Shown piece by piece: positions 40,812 to 49,188 of a stretch of DNA of 64,000 nt. The stretch's first letter is position 1; each line of letters begins with the position of its first letter. A program made the position numbers and the translations under genes. The stretch covers positions 62,001-126,000 of the forward strand of contig NZ_JAIUGX010000012.1 of assembly GCF_020164785.1 (NCBI RefSeq), read 5' to 3'. The notes below the pieces were generated by a model that saw nothing but the letters and a program-made list of their open reading frames with translations, did no database searches and was not told the origin of the DNA. This DNA is from Mesorhizobium sp. ES1-1 (GTDB taxonomy: Bacteria; Pseudomonadota; Alphaproteobacteria; Rhizobiales; Rhizobiaceae).

Positions 40812-42047
40812 CTATTTGAGTGCAGCGACCAAGGCAGCATCCGGGAAGCAGGTGGCGGGGCGTCCGTTTTTTTCTTGCCATTCGCCGATCGAGCGACGGG
40901 TCTTGAAACCGGGCAGTCCGTCGGCACTACCCACGTCATATCCCTTGGCCTCCAATGCGCGCTGGAGGGCCGCGATGTCGGAGCGGTAGAGCCCGCCGAC
41001 GGCACCCCATTCGCCGGCAAAATTGGTGTCGCCGTGAGCGATGCGGTCGGCGCCATGACCGATGAACAGCGCGTAGAGGTCGCTGGTGTTGTATTCCTTC
41101 AGCACGTAGAAATTGGGGGTCGCGATGAATGCCGGGCCGCTTCGGCCGGCCGGCATCAGCAGGAAACCTTCGGCCTTCAGCTCGCTGGCGGGAAACGGCT
41201 TTCCGCCGACGCGCTTGATGCCCAAGGCTGCCCACTGAGAAATCCTCTTGCCGCGGTCGGGACCTTCGAGCGAACAGGAGACCGTGTCCGGTACGGTGAC
41301 CTCGAAGCCCCAGCCGCGGCCCTTCACCCAGCCATAGTGGACGAGATAGTTGGCGATCGAGGCCAGCACGTCCGGCGTCGAGTTCCAGATGTCGACACGA
41401 CCGTCGCCGTCGAAATCCACCGCATGCTTCAGGAACGAGGTCGGCATGAATTGCGGCTGGCCGAGCGCGCCGGCCCAGGACGATTTCATCGCGCCGACCG
41501 GAGCCAGTCCCCGTTCGACGATCTCTAGCGCCGCCAGCAGTTCGGTGCGGAAGAAGTCCTTCTTGGTCGACATGAACGCCTTGGTGCCAAGAACCTCGAA
41601 GGCGTCATAAGGCATCCTGGCCGCACCGAAGCCGGTCTCGCGGCCCCAGATGGCCAGGAGGATCTCGCCCGGCACGCCATAACGCTTTTCAACGGCCGCC
41701 AGCGTCCTGGCATTGGCGGCTTCGCGCGCGCGTCCGCCCGATGAGACCGCGCTGATCGTCTTCTCCGCGAAATAGGCGCCTGGCGAGCCGAACTCAGCCT
41801 GATGCTGCTTTTTCGGAGTCGTCGCCTTCTCACCGGGCTTCACCAGGTCGGGCAGCTTGAGATTGGGCTTGATGCCGTCGAAAGCGGCATCGAAGGTTTT
41901 TTTGGAAACGCCCTTGGTCTTGGCTTCGGGCCAGAGGTCGTTCTGCAACCAGGCACGGAACTGGTCGTCGATTTTCGCGGCTGAAGCGGGAGTGGCGAGA
42001 AGGACTGCCAGCAAGATAAACAGAACCAGTCCGAGAGGCTTGTGCAA
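40812..42047 (-). CDS. MltB-family lytic murein transglycosylase
   Basis: About 411 residues. A signal peptide (GLVLFILLAVLLATPASA) leads to an MltB/SltB-type domain with the catalytic Glu in IWGRETGFGA and the supporting GALGQPQFMPTSF. A C-terminal peptidoglycan-binding domain (DIAALQRALEAKGYDVGSADGLPG) follows. It cleaves glycan strands to 1,6-anhydroMurNAc ends in the periplasm. The open frame extends 200 codons upstream through a repeat, but TTG 42047 gives the signal peptide at the very start and has GAGGGGGG before it. ATG 42074 within the repeat is the alternative. Confidence 0.85.
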   Translation of the reverse strand: MHKPLGLVLFILLAVLLATPASAAKIDDQFRAWLQNDLWPEAKTKGVSKKTFDAAFDGIKPNLKLPDLVKPGEKATTPKKQHQAEFGSPGAYFAEKTISAVSSGGRAREAANARTLAAVEKRYGVPGEILLAIWGRETGFGAARMPYDAFEVLGTKAFMSTKKDFFRTELLAALEIVERGLAPVGAMKSSWAGALGQPQFMPTSFLKHAVDFDGDGRVDIWNSTPDVLASIANYLVHYGWVKGRGWGFEVTVPDTVSCSLEGPDRGKRISQWAALGIKRVGGKPFPASELKAEGFLLMPAGRSGPAFIATPNFYVLKEYNTSDLYALFIGHGADRIAHGDTNFAGEWGAVGGLYRSDIAALQRALEAKGYDVGSADGLPGFKTRRSIGEWQEKNGRPATCFPDAALVAALK

Positions 42048-42049
42048 GG

Positions 42050-42207
42050 CACCCCCCTCTGTCCTGCCGGCCATCTCCCCCGCATGGGGGGAGATCAGCA
42101 GCTTTGGGCTTGCCGTGCATCCTGCAACGTCGGCAATTAGCGAAAGCAGAGATTGCAGCCAATCTCCCCCCTTGCGGGGGAGATGGCCGGCAGGCCAGAG
42201 GGGGGTG
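42050..42207. repeat. Mosaic intergenic repeat with terminal inverted repeats (RIME-like)
   Basis: 158 bases bounded by 32-bp inverted repeats (42050-42081 and 42176-42207) with one mismatch. Each end also holds its own hairpin, ATCTCCCCC-GGGGGAGAT, with a short loop. Such paired palindromes with CCGGCCATCTCCCC-type ends are a hallmark of intergenic mosaic elements in rhizobial genomes. It separates recR from the mltB-type gene and could act as a terminator or RNase-resistant stem. No coding capacity is credible. Confidence 0.85.
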
Positions 42208-42268
42208 TTTGGCACCGACCTCAAAGGGCGCGCAACAATCATAATCCGCACCTTCCCCGCCAATCTTG

Positions 42269-42874
42269 TCAAAACGCCGTCCGCGAGCGCAAGGCAGCGG
42301 ACAGCGTACCTTCGTCCAGATAGTCGAGCTCGCCGCCGACGGGGACGCCATGCGCCAGCCGCGTCACCTTGATATCGAAACCGCTCAGTTGGTCGGTGAG
42401 ATAGTGCGCGGTAGTCTGGCCTTCGACAGTCGCGTTGACGGCGAGGATAACCTCCGTGACCTCGCCGCCGGCGACGCGGTCGACGAGCGAACGGATGTTG
42501 AGCTGCTCGGGGCCGATGCCGTCCAGCGGCGAGAGTGTCCCGCCAAGCACGTGGTAGCGGACATTCATCGCGGCCGCCCGCTCCAGCGCCCACAAATCGG
42601 ATACGTCCTCCACGACGATGATGGTGCCGGCATCGCGGCGCGGATCGGTGCAGATCATGCAAGGGTCCGATGTATCGACATTGCCGCAGGTCGAGCAGAT
42701 GCGCACCTTGTCGGCCGCCTCGGCCATGGCGCCTGCCAATGGCGAAAGCAGTTGCTCCTTCTTCTTGATCAGGTGCAGGGCGGCGCGTCTGGCCGAGCGT
42801 GGACCAAGCCCCGGCACCTTGGCCAGGAGCTGGATCAGGCGTTCGATCTCGGGACCGGCGATTCGCTTCGACAT
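42269..42874 (-). CDS. recR: Recombination protein RecR
   Basis: 201 residues. RecR clamps DNA and works with RecF/RecO in loading RecA at gaps. Helix-hairpin-helix at about 10-30 ([19 protein letters not shown]), Cys4 zinc finger [16 protein letters not shown] at about 59-74, and a Toprim domain ([27 protein letters not shown]). In many bacteria it directly follows dnaX-ybaB; here two other genes intervene. Confidence 0.96.
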   Translation of the reverse strand: MSKRIAGPEIERLIQLLAKVPGLGPRSARRAALHLIKKKEQLLSPLAGAMAEAADKVRICSTCGNVDTSDPCMICTDPRRDAGTIIVVEDVSDLWALERAAAMNVRYHVLGGTLSPLDGIGPEQLNIRSLVDRVAGGEVTEVILAVNATVEGQTTAHYLTDQLSGFDIKVTRLAHGVPVGGELDYLDEGTLSAALRSRTAF

Positions 42875-42966
42875 CGCCCTGATCTAGGATTTTTCAAAGT
42901 GCTTTGAAACATCCCGCGCCGGAATGTTGCGCCACCGGTCTTTGGCGAACCAGCGCGCGCATGAGG

Positions 42967-43899
42967 TCAGTTGGCTTCGAGCGGCCGGCCCTGGCTCACA
43001 ATCATCGCGCCGATATCGTCGGTGTTTTCAGGCGTCGACTGGAATCCCATCGCCGCCTCCTGGGGCGCTTCCTGGATCGAACTGATCATCACTCTCTTGT
43101 TCGAGCCACCGCCGAAACGAGCGGCATCCGGCTCTTCCATCGGCTCCTGCATCGCAACGATTGTCTGCCTGGCCGGAACACGGGCGGATTTCGCGGCCGG
43201 CGCAACCGAGGCGGTCATAAAGGCCTGCTCGGACGGAGCGGAGCGCGCGGTGGCCGTCCTCGCCGGCAACGCCGGCTCGGCGGAAGCGACAAGCGTCACG
43301 GGCGCGGCGGGCATGGGAGCGGGCGGCGCCATGGCTACGGCGACCTGGTTCTCATCGGGCAGCGGCTGCCAGTTGCGGCCGCGCTTTTCGTAGAAGGCGT
43401 TGCCACCGGCGACCATGGTGTAATGCATGTTCTTGTAGGGGAAGCGCAGACCGGCGGTGTGGAAGTACATTGTGTTCTTTAGCTTGGCCTTGCGCTCGCC
43501 GCGAAGAACGGCGGCAGCGGCTTCCTCCACATCTGGCATGGCGCGCGAGTTCATCGGCCTGGTCATGACACCCGGCGCGAACTGCCCAGGTTCGCCGACA
43601 ACGTCGCAGATGGTGTTGCCGTGTTTGCCGGAGCGCAGCCGGTTCATCACCACCGTGCCGACGGCGATCATCCCGTCACGGCTCGAGCGGTTGGACTCGA
43701 AGAACATCGCCCGCTCCAGGCACTCCTTGTCCTTGGGGGTATGGCCAAACGGGCGCGAACTCATGAAACTCGGCGTGATGGCATCTGTGAGGCTGGCGAC
43801 TGACATGCCGTGGGAAGTCGTCTGGCTGCAGCCGGCTAGGAACAGGGGGGAAGTGACGATGCCGAGCAACAGCGGCATCTTCCATCGCGTGACGATCAA
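42967..43899 (-). CDS. SleB-type cell wall hydrolase, predicted lipoprotein
   Basis: About 310 residues. The N-terminus ends in the lipobox LFLAGC, so Lnt-type acylation is expected. A Hydrolase_2/SleB domain follows (about 65-185): ECLERAMFFESNRSSRDGMIAVGTVVMNR and a late GGNAFY. The last 110 residues are Ala/Pro-rich and unordered. It probably cleaves or binds peptidoglycan. TTG 43899 has GAGGG at good distance; ATG 43878 is possible too but would shorten the signal peptide. It lies between recR and a small unknown gene. Confidence 0.78.
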   Translation of the reverse strand: MIVTRWKMPLLLGIVTSPLFLAGCSQTTSHGMSVASLTDAITPSFMSSRPFGHTPKDKECLERAMFFESNRSSRDGMIAVGTVVMNRLRSGKHGNTICDVVGEPGQFAPGVMTRPMNSRAMPDVEEAAAAVLRGERKAKLKNTMYFHTAGLRFPYKNMHYTMVAGGNAFYEKRGRNWQPLPDENQVAVAMAPPAPMPAAPVTLVASAEPALPARTATARSAPSEQAFMTASVAPAAKSARVPARQTIVAMQEPMEEPDAARFGGGSNKRVMISSIQEAPQEAAMGFQSTPENTDDIGAMIVSQGRPLEAN

Positions 43900-43993
43900 C
43901 AGGTTACCCTCATTTCGGCCCGCCCCCAGGCTGCGGCAAGAATGAGACACTTTCAGGCGAAATGATGGCCAAAGCGTTATTATTGAGGCTCTG

Positions 43994-44021
43994 TTGCCAA
44001 ACTGGTACAGTTGCGTGGCAA
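43994..44021. promoter_or_regulatory. Nested palindrome upstream of the SleB-like gene
   Basis: AACTG-GTA-CAGTT (44000-44012) is flanked by TTGCCA (43994-43999) and TGGCAA (44016-44021), giving two nested inverted repeats. The inner one overlaps a 12-base string also found upstream of the peptide ABC operon. This looks like an operator, but the regulator is unknown. Confidence 0.35.
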
Positions 44022-44029
44022 AACTTCGG

Positions 44030-44437
44030 TCATGGCTCCTGCGGATTTTCCGCCAGATGTCCGGGCTCCGCCTGCTCGAACGTCTCGGAAAACAGGCCGC
44101 GCCGAAGAAACATCGCCCTCGCCTCCCTCGCCTTGGGGCCGATCAGCGCCGGCCAGCCGTTTTCGATGAACTCCACCCTGGTGAAGTCCGCGCTCGACTC
44201 GCCGGCCGCCTCCAGCAAATCCCCCATCTCCAGGACGATCACGCGCTCGTCCTTCGACAGAACCGACTTTCCGGACTCGATCGAGGGGCGGTGGACGAAA
44301 TCCTCGAACAGGCCGAAGTACCCCCGGATGCCGACGAGGTCAGCCCCGGCGTCGCAATCCGCCAGGATTTCGAGGATCTCGAAGATCCTGTTGCGTAGGC
44401 GCTGCTCGATCAGTCTTTCGGAAGGCTCCTCGGTCAT
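44030..44437 (-). CDS. Conserved hypothetical acidic protein, 135 residues
   Basis: I do not recognise the family. The protein is acidic and mixed alpha/beta by eye, with no signal peptide or membrane segment; notable strings are RIFEILEILADCDAGADLVG and EFIENGWPALIGPKAREARAMFLRRG. Good rhizobial codon usage and absence of a competing frame support it as a real gene. It lies 71 bases downstream of ybaB on the same strand. Confidence 0.6.
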   Translation of the reverse strand: MTEEPSERLIEQRLRNRIFEILEILADCDAGADLVGIRGYFGLFEDFVHRPSIESGKSVLSKDERVIVLEMGDLLEAAGESSADFTRVEFIENGWPALIGPKAREARAMFLRRGLFSETFEQAEPGHLAENPQEP

Positions 44438-44508
44438 CGCATACCGCCGCCCTATTCAGCGTTCGAGCGTGTTTTGGCGAGAAGACACGCATGTCGGAAT
44501 GACCTGGA

Positions 44509-44832
44509 TCAAAATGGCAGTTTCATTCCCGGCGGGATCGGCAGCCCGGCGGTCAAATTCTTGGTCTTTTCCTGCATGATCTGCTCGACCTTGGCCTTGG
44601 CGTCGTTGTGGGCGGCGAGAACCAGATCCTCGAGAATCTCGACATCGTCCTCCTTGAAAAGGGACGGGTCGATCTTCAATGACTTCATCTCGAATTTTCC
44701 GGTCAGCACCACATTGACCAGGCCGCCGCCGGCTTGGCCGGAGGCCTCCAGCGTCGCAATTTCATCCTGCATAGCCTGAAACTTGGCCTGCATTTCCTTC
44801 GCTTTGCCCATCAGGCCGAGAAGATCTTTCAT
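44509..44832 (-). CDS. YbaB/EbfC family nucleoid-associated protein
   Basis: 107 residues. A small dimeric DNA-binding protein; [29 protein letters not shown] forms the long N-terminal helix, and the beta-rich middle ([25 protein letters not shown]) is conserved. It follows dnaX by 18 bases, the usual dnaX-ybaB pair. Confidence 0.95.
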   Translation of the reverse strand: MKDLLGLMGKAKEMQAKFQAMQDEIATLEASGQAGGGLVNVVLTGKFEMKSLKIDPSLFKEDDVEILEDLVLAAHNDAKAKVEQIMQEKTKNLTAGLPIPPGMKLPF

Positions 44833-44850
44833 GGTCGGGTCCTTTGCGGA

Positions 44851-46701
44851 TTATGGCTGGTCAGTTTCGTCGTCGTCCGCCGGCGGTTCGACCGGCACCT
44901 CGGCCTCGCCCGCGTCGGCCTCCGGCGCGTCGGGAATGCGCACGTCGATGATCTTGGCGCCGGGAAAACGCGACAGGATGGCGGCCACGGTCGGATCACT
45001 CTTGGCATCGAGGAACGCGCTCTCGCGCTTGGTGGTTTCCAACTCGGCCAGCGTCGGGCCACCCTGCTCCTTCGACAACGAGACCAGCCAGCTTCGCCCA
45101 GTCCAGGCACGCAGCTTGGTCGTCAGGTCGTTGAGCAGCATTTTGGGCGCATCGTCGGTCAGGCTGACGTCGATGCGGCCGGGCTCGATGCGCACAAGGC
45201 GGATGCAGCGCTTGACGAGCACCTTGAAGGCCATGTCACGCTGGGCGTCGGCGAGCGTAACGATGTCGGCAAGCGATTTCACCGGCGGCGATGGCGCCTC
45301 CACGACCGGTTCCGGCGGAGCGACATAGGCGGCAGGCGCTGGCGGGGCCTCAGCCATTGGCGACGCCTCTACCAGCCGCATGGTCTGCGCCCCGCCCGAA
45401 CCGCCCGGCATGCGGGTCTGCGCGACCGCGCTCGTGCCGCCGCCATTACCGTTGCCCGAACCCGCCGGAGTCCCATTCGGGCGCGGCGCGGCGTTCTGCG
45501 CAGCTCCAGCGCCATCCAGCGATCGCAAGGCTTCGTCAAGCGTCGGCAGGTCGGCGGCGTGCGCCAGCCGGATCAGCACCATTTCGGCAGCGCTGACCGG
45601 CCGGTTGGAGGACTGGACCTCGGGAATGCCCTTGAGCAGCATCTGCCAGGTTCGCGACAGCACCTTGACCGACAGCGTCCTGGCGAAATCGGCGCCGCGG
45701 TCCCGCTCATCCTGCGACAGCGAGGCATCTTCTACAGCCGTCGGCACGAAACGCAGCCGGGTGACGAGGTGGTTGAACTCGGCAAGGTCGGTCAACACCG
45801 CCGCCGGGTCGGCGCCGGTATCGTATTGCGTGCGGAATTCGGCTAGTGCGGCGGCAACATCGCCCTTCATGACATGATCGAACAGGTCGACGATGCGGGC
45901 GCGGTCGGCGAGCCCCAGCATCGCTCGCACCGCATCGGCGCCGACGGCGCCGGCGCCGTGCGCGATCGCCTGGTCGAGGATTGAAAGCGAATCGCGAGCC
46001 GAGCCTTCGGCGGCGCGCGCGATCATCGCCAAGGCTTCGTCGTCGACGGAGATGCCTTCCTTGGCCGCGATGGCGGAGAGATGCGCCACCAGCGCGCCGG
46101 CATCGATGCGCCTCAGGTCGAACCGCTGGCAGCGCGACAGGACGGTGATCGGGACCTTGCGGATCTCGGTGGTGGCGAAGATGAACTTGACGTGCGGCGG
46201 CGGCTCTTCCAGCGTCTTCAAGAGGCCATTGAAGGCCTGCGTGGAGAGCATGTGCACTTCGTCGATGATGTAGACTTTGTAACGGGCCGATACCGGCGCG
46301 TACCGCACACGCTCGATGATGTCCCTGATGTCGTCGATGCCGGTGTGGGAGGCGGCATCCATCTCGATGACATCGACATGGCGGCCTTCCATGATCGCCT
46401 GGCAATGCTCGCCGAGCAGGGCAAGGTCGACCGAAGGCTGGTCCATATCGGCGGTCTTGTAGTTCAGCGCGCGCGCCAATATGCGAGCGGTCGTGGTCTT
46501 GCCGACACCACGCACTCCGGTCAGCATCCAGGCCTGGGCGATGCGGCCGGTGGCGAAGGCGTTGGTGAGCGTTCGCACCATCGGCTCCTGGCCGACCAGT
46601 TCAGAGAAATTCGAGGGCCGGTATTTGCGCGCCAGGACACGATAGGCAGCGGCTTTGCCTGTCTCCGGGGCCGCGGCCCCCGAATTTCCGGCTTCGCTCA
46701 T
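44851..46701 (-). CDS. dnaX: DNA polymerase III subunits gamma and tau
   Basis: About 616 residues. The clamp-loader ATPase: Walker A GVRGVGKT at 62-69, Walker B IIDEVHML, the SRC motif LSRCQRF. The Cys4 zinc site of classical DnaX is mostly lost (LALLGEHCQAIMEGRH keeps one Cys). Domain III and a Pro/Gly/Ala-rich linker (about 395-450) lead to a tau-type C-terminal domain. MSEAGNSG at 46701 is the start; the open frame beyond it runs through the SRP RNA gene and is not coding. Confidence 0.95.
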   Translation of the reverse strand: MSEAGNSGAAAPETGKAAAYRVLARKYRPSNFSELVGQEPMVRTLTNAFATGRIAQAWMLTGVRGVGKTTTARILARALNYKTADMDQPSVDLALLGEHCQAIMEGRHVDVIEMDAASHTGIDDIRDIIERVRYAPVSARYKVYIIDEVHMLSTQAFNGLLKTLEEPPPHVKFIFATTEIRKVPITVLSRCQRFDLRRIDAGALVAHLSAIAAKEGISVDDEALAMIARAAEGSARDSLSILDQAIAHGAGAVGADAVRAMLGLADRARIVDLFDHVMKGDVAAALAEFRTQYDTGADPAAVLTDLAEFNHLVTRLRFVPTAVEDASLSQDERDRGADFARTLSVKVLSRTWQMLLKGIPEVQSSNRPVSAAEMVLIRLAHAADLPTLDEALRSLDGAGAAQNAAPRPNGTPAGSGNGNGGGTSAVAQTRMPGGSGGAQTMRLVEASPMAEAPPAPAAYVAPPEPVVEAPSPPVKSLADIVTLADAQRDMAFKVLVKRCIRLVRIEPGRIDVSLTDDAPKMLLNDLTTKLRAWTGRSWLVSLSKEQGGPTLAELETTKRESAFLDAKSDPTVAAILSRFPGAKIIDVRIPDAPEADAGEAEVPVEPPADDDETDQP

Positions 46702-46808
46702 TCGCCCGTAAAGCTCCAAAAGGCAGTGCCCGAAGGCCTTCGATTCCTGCGCATAGTCTCGCCCGCGCTGCAATGCGTCGTCAATGTCGCGAGAGGGGCC
46801 GTTGAGGT

Positions 46809-46904
46809 GGGAGGCTGGAACAATGACCCGTTCCGGGCTCGTTAGGGCTGCTTCCTTCCGGACCTGACCCGGTTGGCGAGTGGATCGTCCACCACCAACC
46901 TCCC
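46809..46904 (-). ncRNA. ffs: Signal recognition particle RNA (4.5S RNA)
   Basis: On the minus strand the 96-nt RNA contains the nearly invariant apical region GGTCAGGTCCGGAAGGAAGC, which binds Ffh. The ends GGGAGGTTGG and CCAGCCTCCC pair, so the molecule is a single long hairpin of the small bacterial type. It lies 107 bases upstream of dnaX, its usual place in Alphaproteobacteria. It guides inner-membrane protein targeting with Ffh and FtsY. Confidence 0.96.
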
Positions 46905-46910
46905 GCTTTC

Positions 46911-46939
46911 CATATCGGCAATTGCGCGATGAAATGCAA
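46911..46939 (-). promoter_or_regulatory. Promoter of the SRP RNA gene
   Basis: TTGCAT (46939-46934) and GATATG (46916-46911) on the minus strand are 17 bases apart, and the -10 ends six bases before the first base of the mature RNA. The spacing fits a start exactly at the RNA's 5' end. Confidence 0.6.
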
Positions 46940-47036
46940 GTGCGCAGCATCGCGTGCAATGATTCACTTGCAGCCCTATCGCCTCCGCTCTAGCGTCGTC
47001 GGTTCGAGGAAACCAAGAAACACCGAGGAAACGCCG

Positions 47037-47456
47037 ATGATGCCGGGCCTGAAGGCCGGATTCACGCTGGATGCCCGGCTGGAAGCCGACAGCGAGCAGT
47101 TGATGTGGCTTGGGCTCTGCGAATTGCGGGTGATGAACGACCGCCGCTGGCCGTGGCTGCTGCTGGTGCCGCAGCGGCCGGGCGCGGAGGAAATTCACGA
47201 CATGACGCCGCTCGACCAGGCGATGCTGACCTTCGAGACCAACATGGTCGCACAGGCGCTGAAGAAGGCGACCGGTTGCACCAAGATCAATTCCGGGGCG
47301 CTCGGCAACATCGTACGGCAGTTGCACATCCACGTCGTCGCGCGGTCGGAAGGCGATGCCGGCTGGCCTGGCCCGGTCTGGGGGCATGGCCTGCGAGAAC
47401 CCTATCAAGGTTCCGATCTTCGCCGGTTTGCGGAAACCATAAGGGCGGCGCTATAA
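47037..47456 (+). CDS. HIT-family (histidine triad) protein
   Basis: 139 residues. The triad appears as QLHIHVVAR, the HxHxx core of HIT nucleotide hydrolases; the third His position is occupied differently (RSEGDAGWPGPVWG follows), as in the rhizobial subgroup. Substrates are probably nucleotide conjugates. ATG 47037 has CGAGGAAA upstream. It precedes nudC by 50 bases on the same strand, so two nucleotide hydrolases form a small operon. Confidence 0.85.
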   Translation: MMPGLKAGFTLDARLEADSEQLMWLGLCELRVMNDRRWPWLLLVPQRPGAEEIHDMTPLDQAMLTFETNMVAQALKKATGCTKINSGALGNIVRQLHIHVVARSEGDAGWPGPVWGHGLREPYQGSDLRRFAETIRAAL

Positions 47457-47506
47457 GCGTGACCCTGTAACCATCCCAAAGTGTCCGTCCCAATTTCAGA
47501 GTTCCC

Positions 47507-48451
47507 ATGAGCTTTCGCCTGTTTGACGCGCCGTTGCGCGAACCGAGCCAGTTTGTCGGCTTTGCCGGCAACACGATCGATCGGCAATCTGAGAACCGTG
47601 CCGACGATTCGGTCGACAAGGCACTCGCCGATCCCGCAGCGCGGCTGTTGTTGATGAATGCAGGCCGCCTCCATCTGAAGCTCGACGATGGTGGCGGGCT
47701 CGATCCATGGTTCGGCTTAGCCGAGAGCGAGCCGGTCGTTCCCTCGCTCGCCGAGGGCGTCCTGCTTGGCTTTTCCAACCAGGGACCGGTGCTGGCGGTG
47801 CCGGTCGGGATCGAGGCGGAGCAGTTGCCGGAGACCGTCAAGGCGATCGACTACCGCTCCGTCTACATGCAAGGGCTGATCGACGAGGCGGCCGCCGGCG
47901 CGATGGCGCAGGGCGCTGCTCTGCTCGCCTGGCATGCGAGCCATCGCTTCTGCAGCAAATGCGGCACCCAATCGCAGATGCGGGCCGGCGGCTACAAGCG
48001 TCATTGCCCCAATTGCGGCACCGAGCATTTTCCCCGCACCGACCCCGTGGCCATCATGCTGACGGCGACACGGGAGAAATGCCTGCTAGGTCGCGGACGA
48101 CATTTTGCGCCCGGCATGTATTCGGCGCTGGCCGGCTTCATCGAGCCCGGCGAGACGATCGAGTCGGCGGTGCGCCGCGAGACGCTGGAGGAAGCCGGCA
48201 TCAGGTTGGGCCGTGTCGTTTATCACGCCAGCCAGCCCTGGCCGTTTCCCTATTCGCTGATGATCGGCTGCTTCGGCGAACCGCTCAACGAGGATATCCA
48301 GGCCGACCTCAATGAGTTGGAGGATTGCCGCTGGTTCCATCGCGACGAGGTCAAGTTGATGCTGGACAGGCAGCATCCAGACAATCTGGTCACGCCGCCG
48401 AAAGGCGCGATCGCGCATCACCTTATTCGTGCCTGGGTCGACAGCGAATGA
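47507..48451 (+). CDS. nudC: NADH pyrophosphatase / NAD-RNA decapping hydrolase NudC
   Basis: 314 residues. Zn site C149, C152, C167, C170 (CSKC and CPNC), Nudix box from about G210 (GFIEPGETIESAVRRETLEEAGI), and the NADH-specific SQPWPFPYS. It hydrolyses NADH and removes NAD caps from RNA. The N-terminal domain is the larger rhizobial form. Confidence 0.95.
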   Translation: MSFRLFDAPLREPSQFVGFAGNTIDRQSENRADDSVDKALADPAARLLLMNAGRLHLKLDDGGGLDPWFGLAESEPVVPSLAEGVLLGFSNQGPVLAVPVGIEAEQLPETVKAIDYRSVYMQGLIDEAAAGAMAQGAALLAWHASHRFCSKCGTQSQMRAGGYKRHCPNCGTEHFPRTDPVAIMLTATREKCLLGRGRHFAPGMYSALAGFIEPGETIESAVRRETLEEAGIRLGRVVYHASQPWPFPYSLMIGCFGEPLNEDIQADLNELEDCRWFHRDEVKLMLDRQHPDNLVTPPKGAIAHHLIRAWVDSE

Positions 48452-48485
48452 TCAAGGCGACCGTAAAAAATCCTAGGAGCAGGAC

Positions 48486-48791
48486 ATGATCCGTCACACC
48501 GTCATCTTCACGCTGAAGCATGCGCCGCACTCGCTGGAGGAAAAGCGGTTCCTCGTCGATGCAAAGAAAGCCCTTTCGGCAATAAGGGGCGTTACCCATT
48601 TCGAGCAGTTGCGGCAGGTTAGCCCCAAGAACGACTATCAGTTCGGCTTCTCGATGGAGTTCGCCGACCAGGCCGCCTACACCAGGTACAACGATCATCC
48701 GGACCACGTCGCCTTCGTGCGTGATCGTTGGGTGCCGGAGGTCGAGAAATTTCTCGAGATCGACTACGTGCCGCTTGGCGCGGTGATCTGA
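48486..48791 (+). CDS. Dabb-domain (stress-responsive alpha/beta barrel) protein
   Basis: 101 residues, the usual size. IRHTVIFTLK at the N-terminus, the central QLRQVSPKNDYQFGFSMEF and the HPDHVAFVRDRWVP end define the dimeric ferredoxin-like Dabb fold. Function is generally unknown; plant relatives are stress-induced, some bacterial ones are cyclases. AGGAGCAGG precedes ATG 48486. It follows nudC by 34 bases. Confidence 0.85.
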   Translation: MIRHTVIFTLKHAPHSLEEKRFLVDAKKALSAIRGVTHFEQLRQVSPKNDYQFGFSMEFADQAAYTRYNDHPDHVAFVRDRWVPEVEKFLEIDYVPLGAVI

Positions 48792-48904
48792 GCGCGAGCG
48801 GTCGCGGAAATCCGCGAGCGCATGCCCCGGCAAGACGCGCAACCTAATTGCGACGGGTCGCATTCCTGCGCTTAAAGTTGCAATTTCTGCTCGAACAGAT
48901 TAAA

Positions 48905-48922
48905 TGCGGTTACGTAACCACA
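48905..48922. promoter_or_regulatory. Operator palindrome of the toxin-antitoxin operon
   Basis: TGCGGTTACGTAACCACA is an 18-bp palindrome with a perfect 12-bp core (GGTTACGTAACC, 48908-48919), 14 bases before the antitoxin start. Phd-type antitoxins bind such sites to repress their own operon. Confidence 0.7.
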
Positions 48923-48936
48923 TTGGGCGAGCCAGT

Positions 48937-49188
48937 ATGATCACCACGCTTTCGGGTCGCGAGCTCAACCAGGATCTTGGCCGCGCGAAACGGGCTGCCA
49001 AGGACGGCCCCGTTATCATCACCGACAGAGGACGGCCAGCGCACGTCCTCTTGTCGTTCGACGAATATAAACGGCTCACCGGTAAAGCGCGGTCGCTCGG
49101 TGACATGCTGGCTACGCTGGGAGCGGGTGATCTTGACTTGCCGCTCCCGCCCCGCACGGAACGTGCCGGGCCGGCAGACCTGTCCTGA
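48937..49188 (+). CDS. Antitoxin of the Phd/YefM (prevent-host-death) family
   Basis: 83 residues. The N-terminal DNA-binding part MITTLSGRELNQDLGRAKRAAKDGPVIITDRGRPAHVLLSFDEYKRL is characteristic. The C-terminal tail, from about residue 55, should wrap the toxin. ATG 48937 follows the operator; a frame opening at 48904 overlaps the palindrome and is not used. The TGA stop shares its last base with the toxin ATG (TGATG). Confidence 0.88.
   Translation: MITTLSGRELNQDLGRAKRAAKDGPVIITDRGRPAHVLLSFDEYKRLTGKARSLGDMLATLGAGDLDLPLPPRTERAGPADLS

Noticed and set aside
43985-44000. Insertion-sequence end (GGCTCTGTTGCC resembles IS6-family termini)
   Set aside because: No transposase, no partner inverted repeat at a plausible distance and no target duplication were found.
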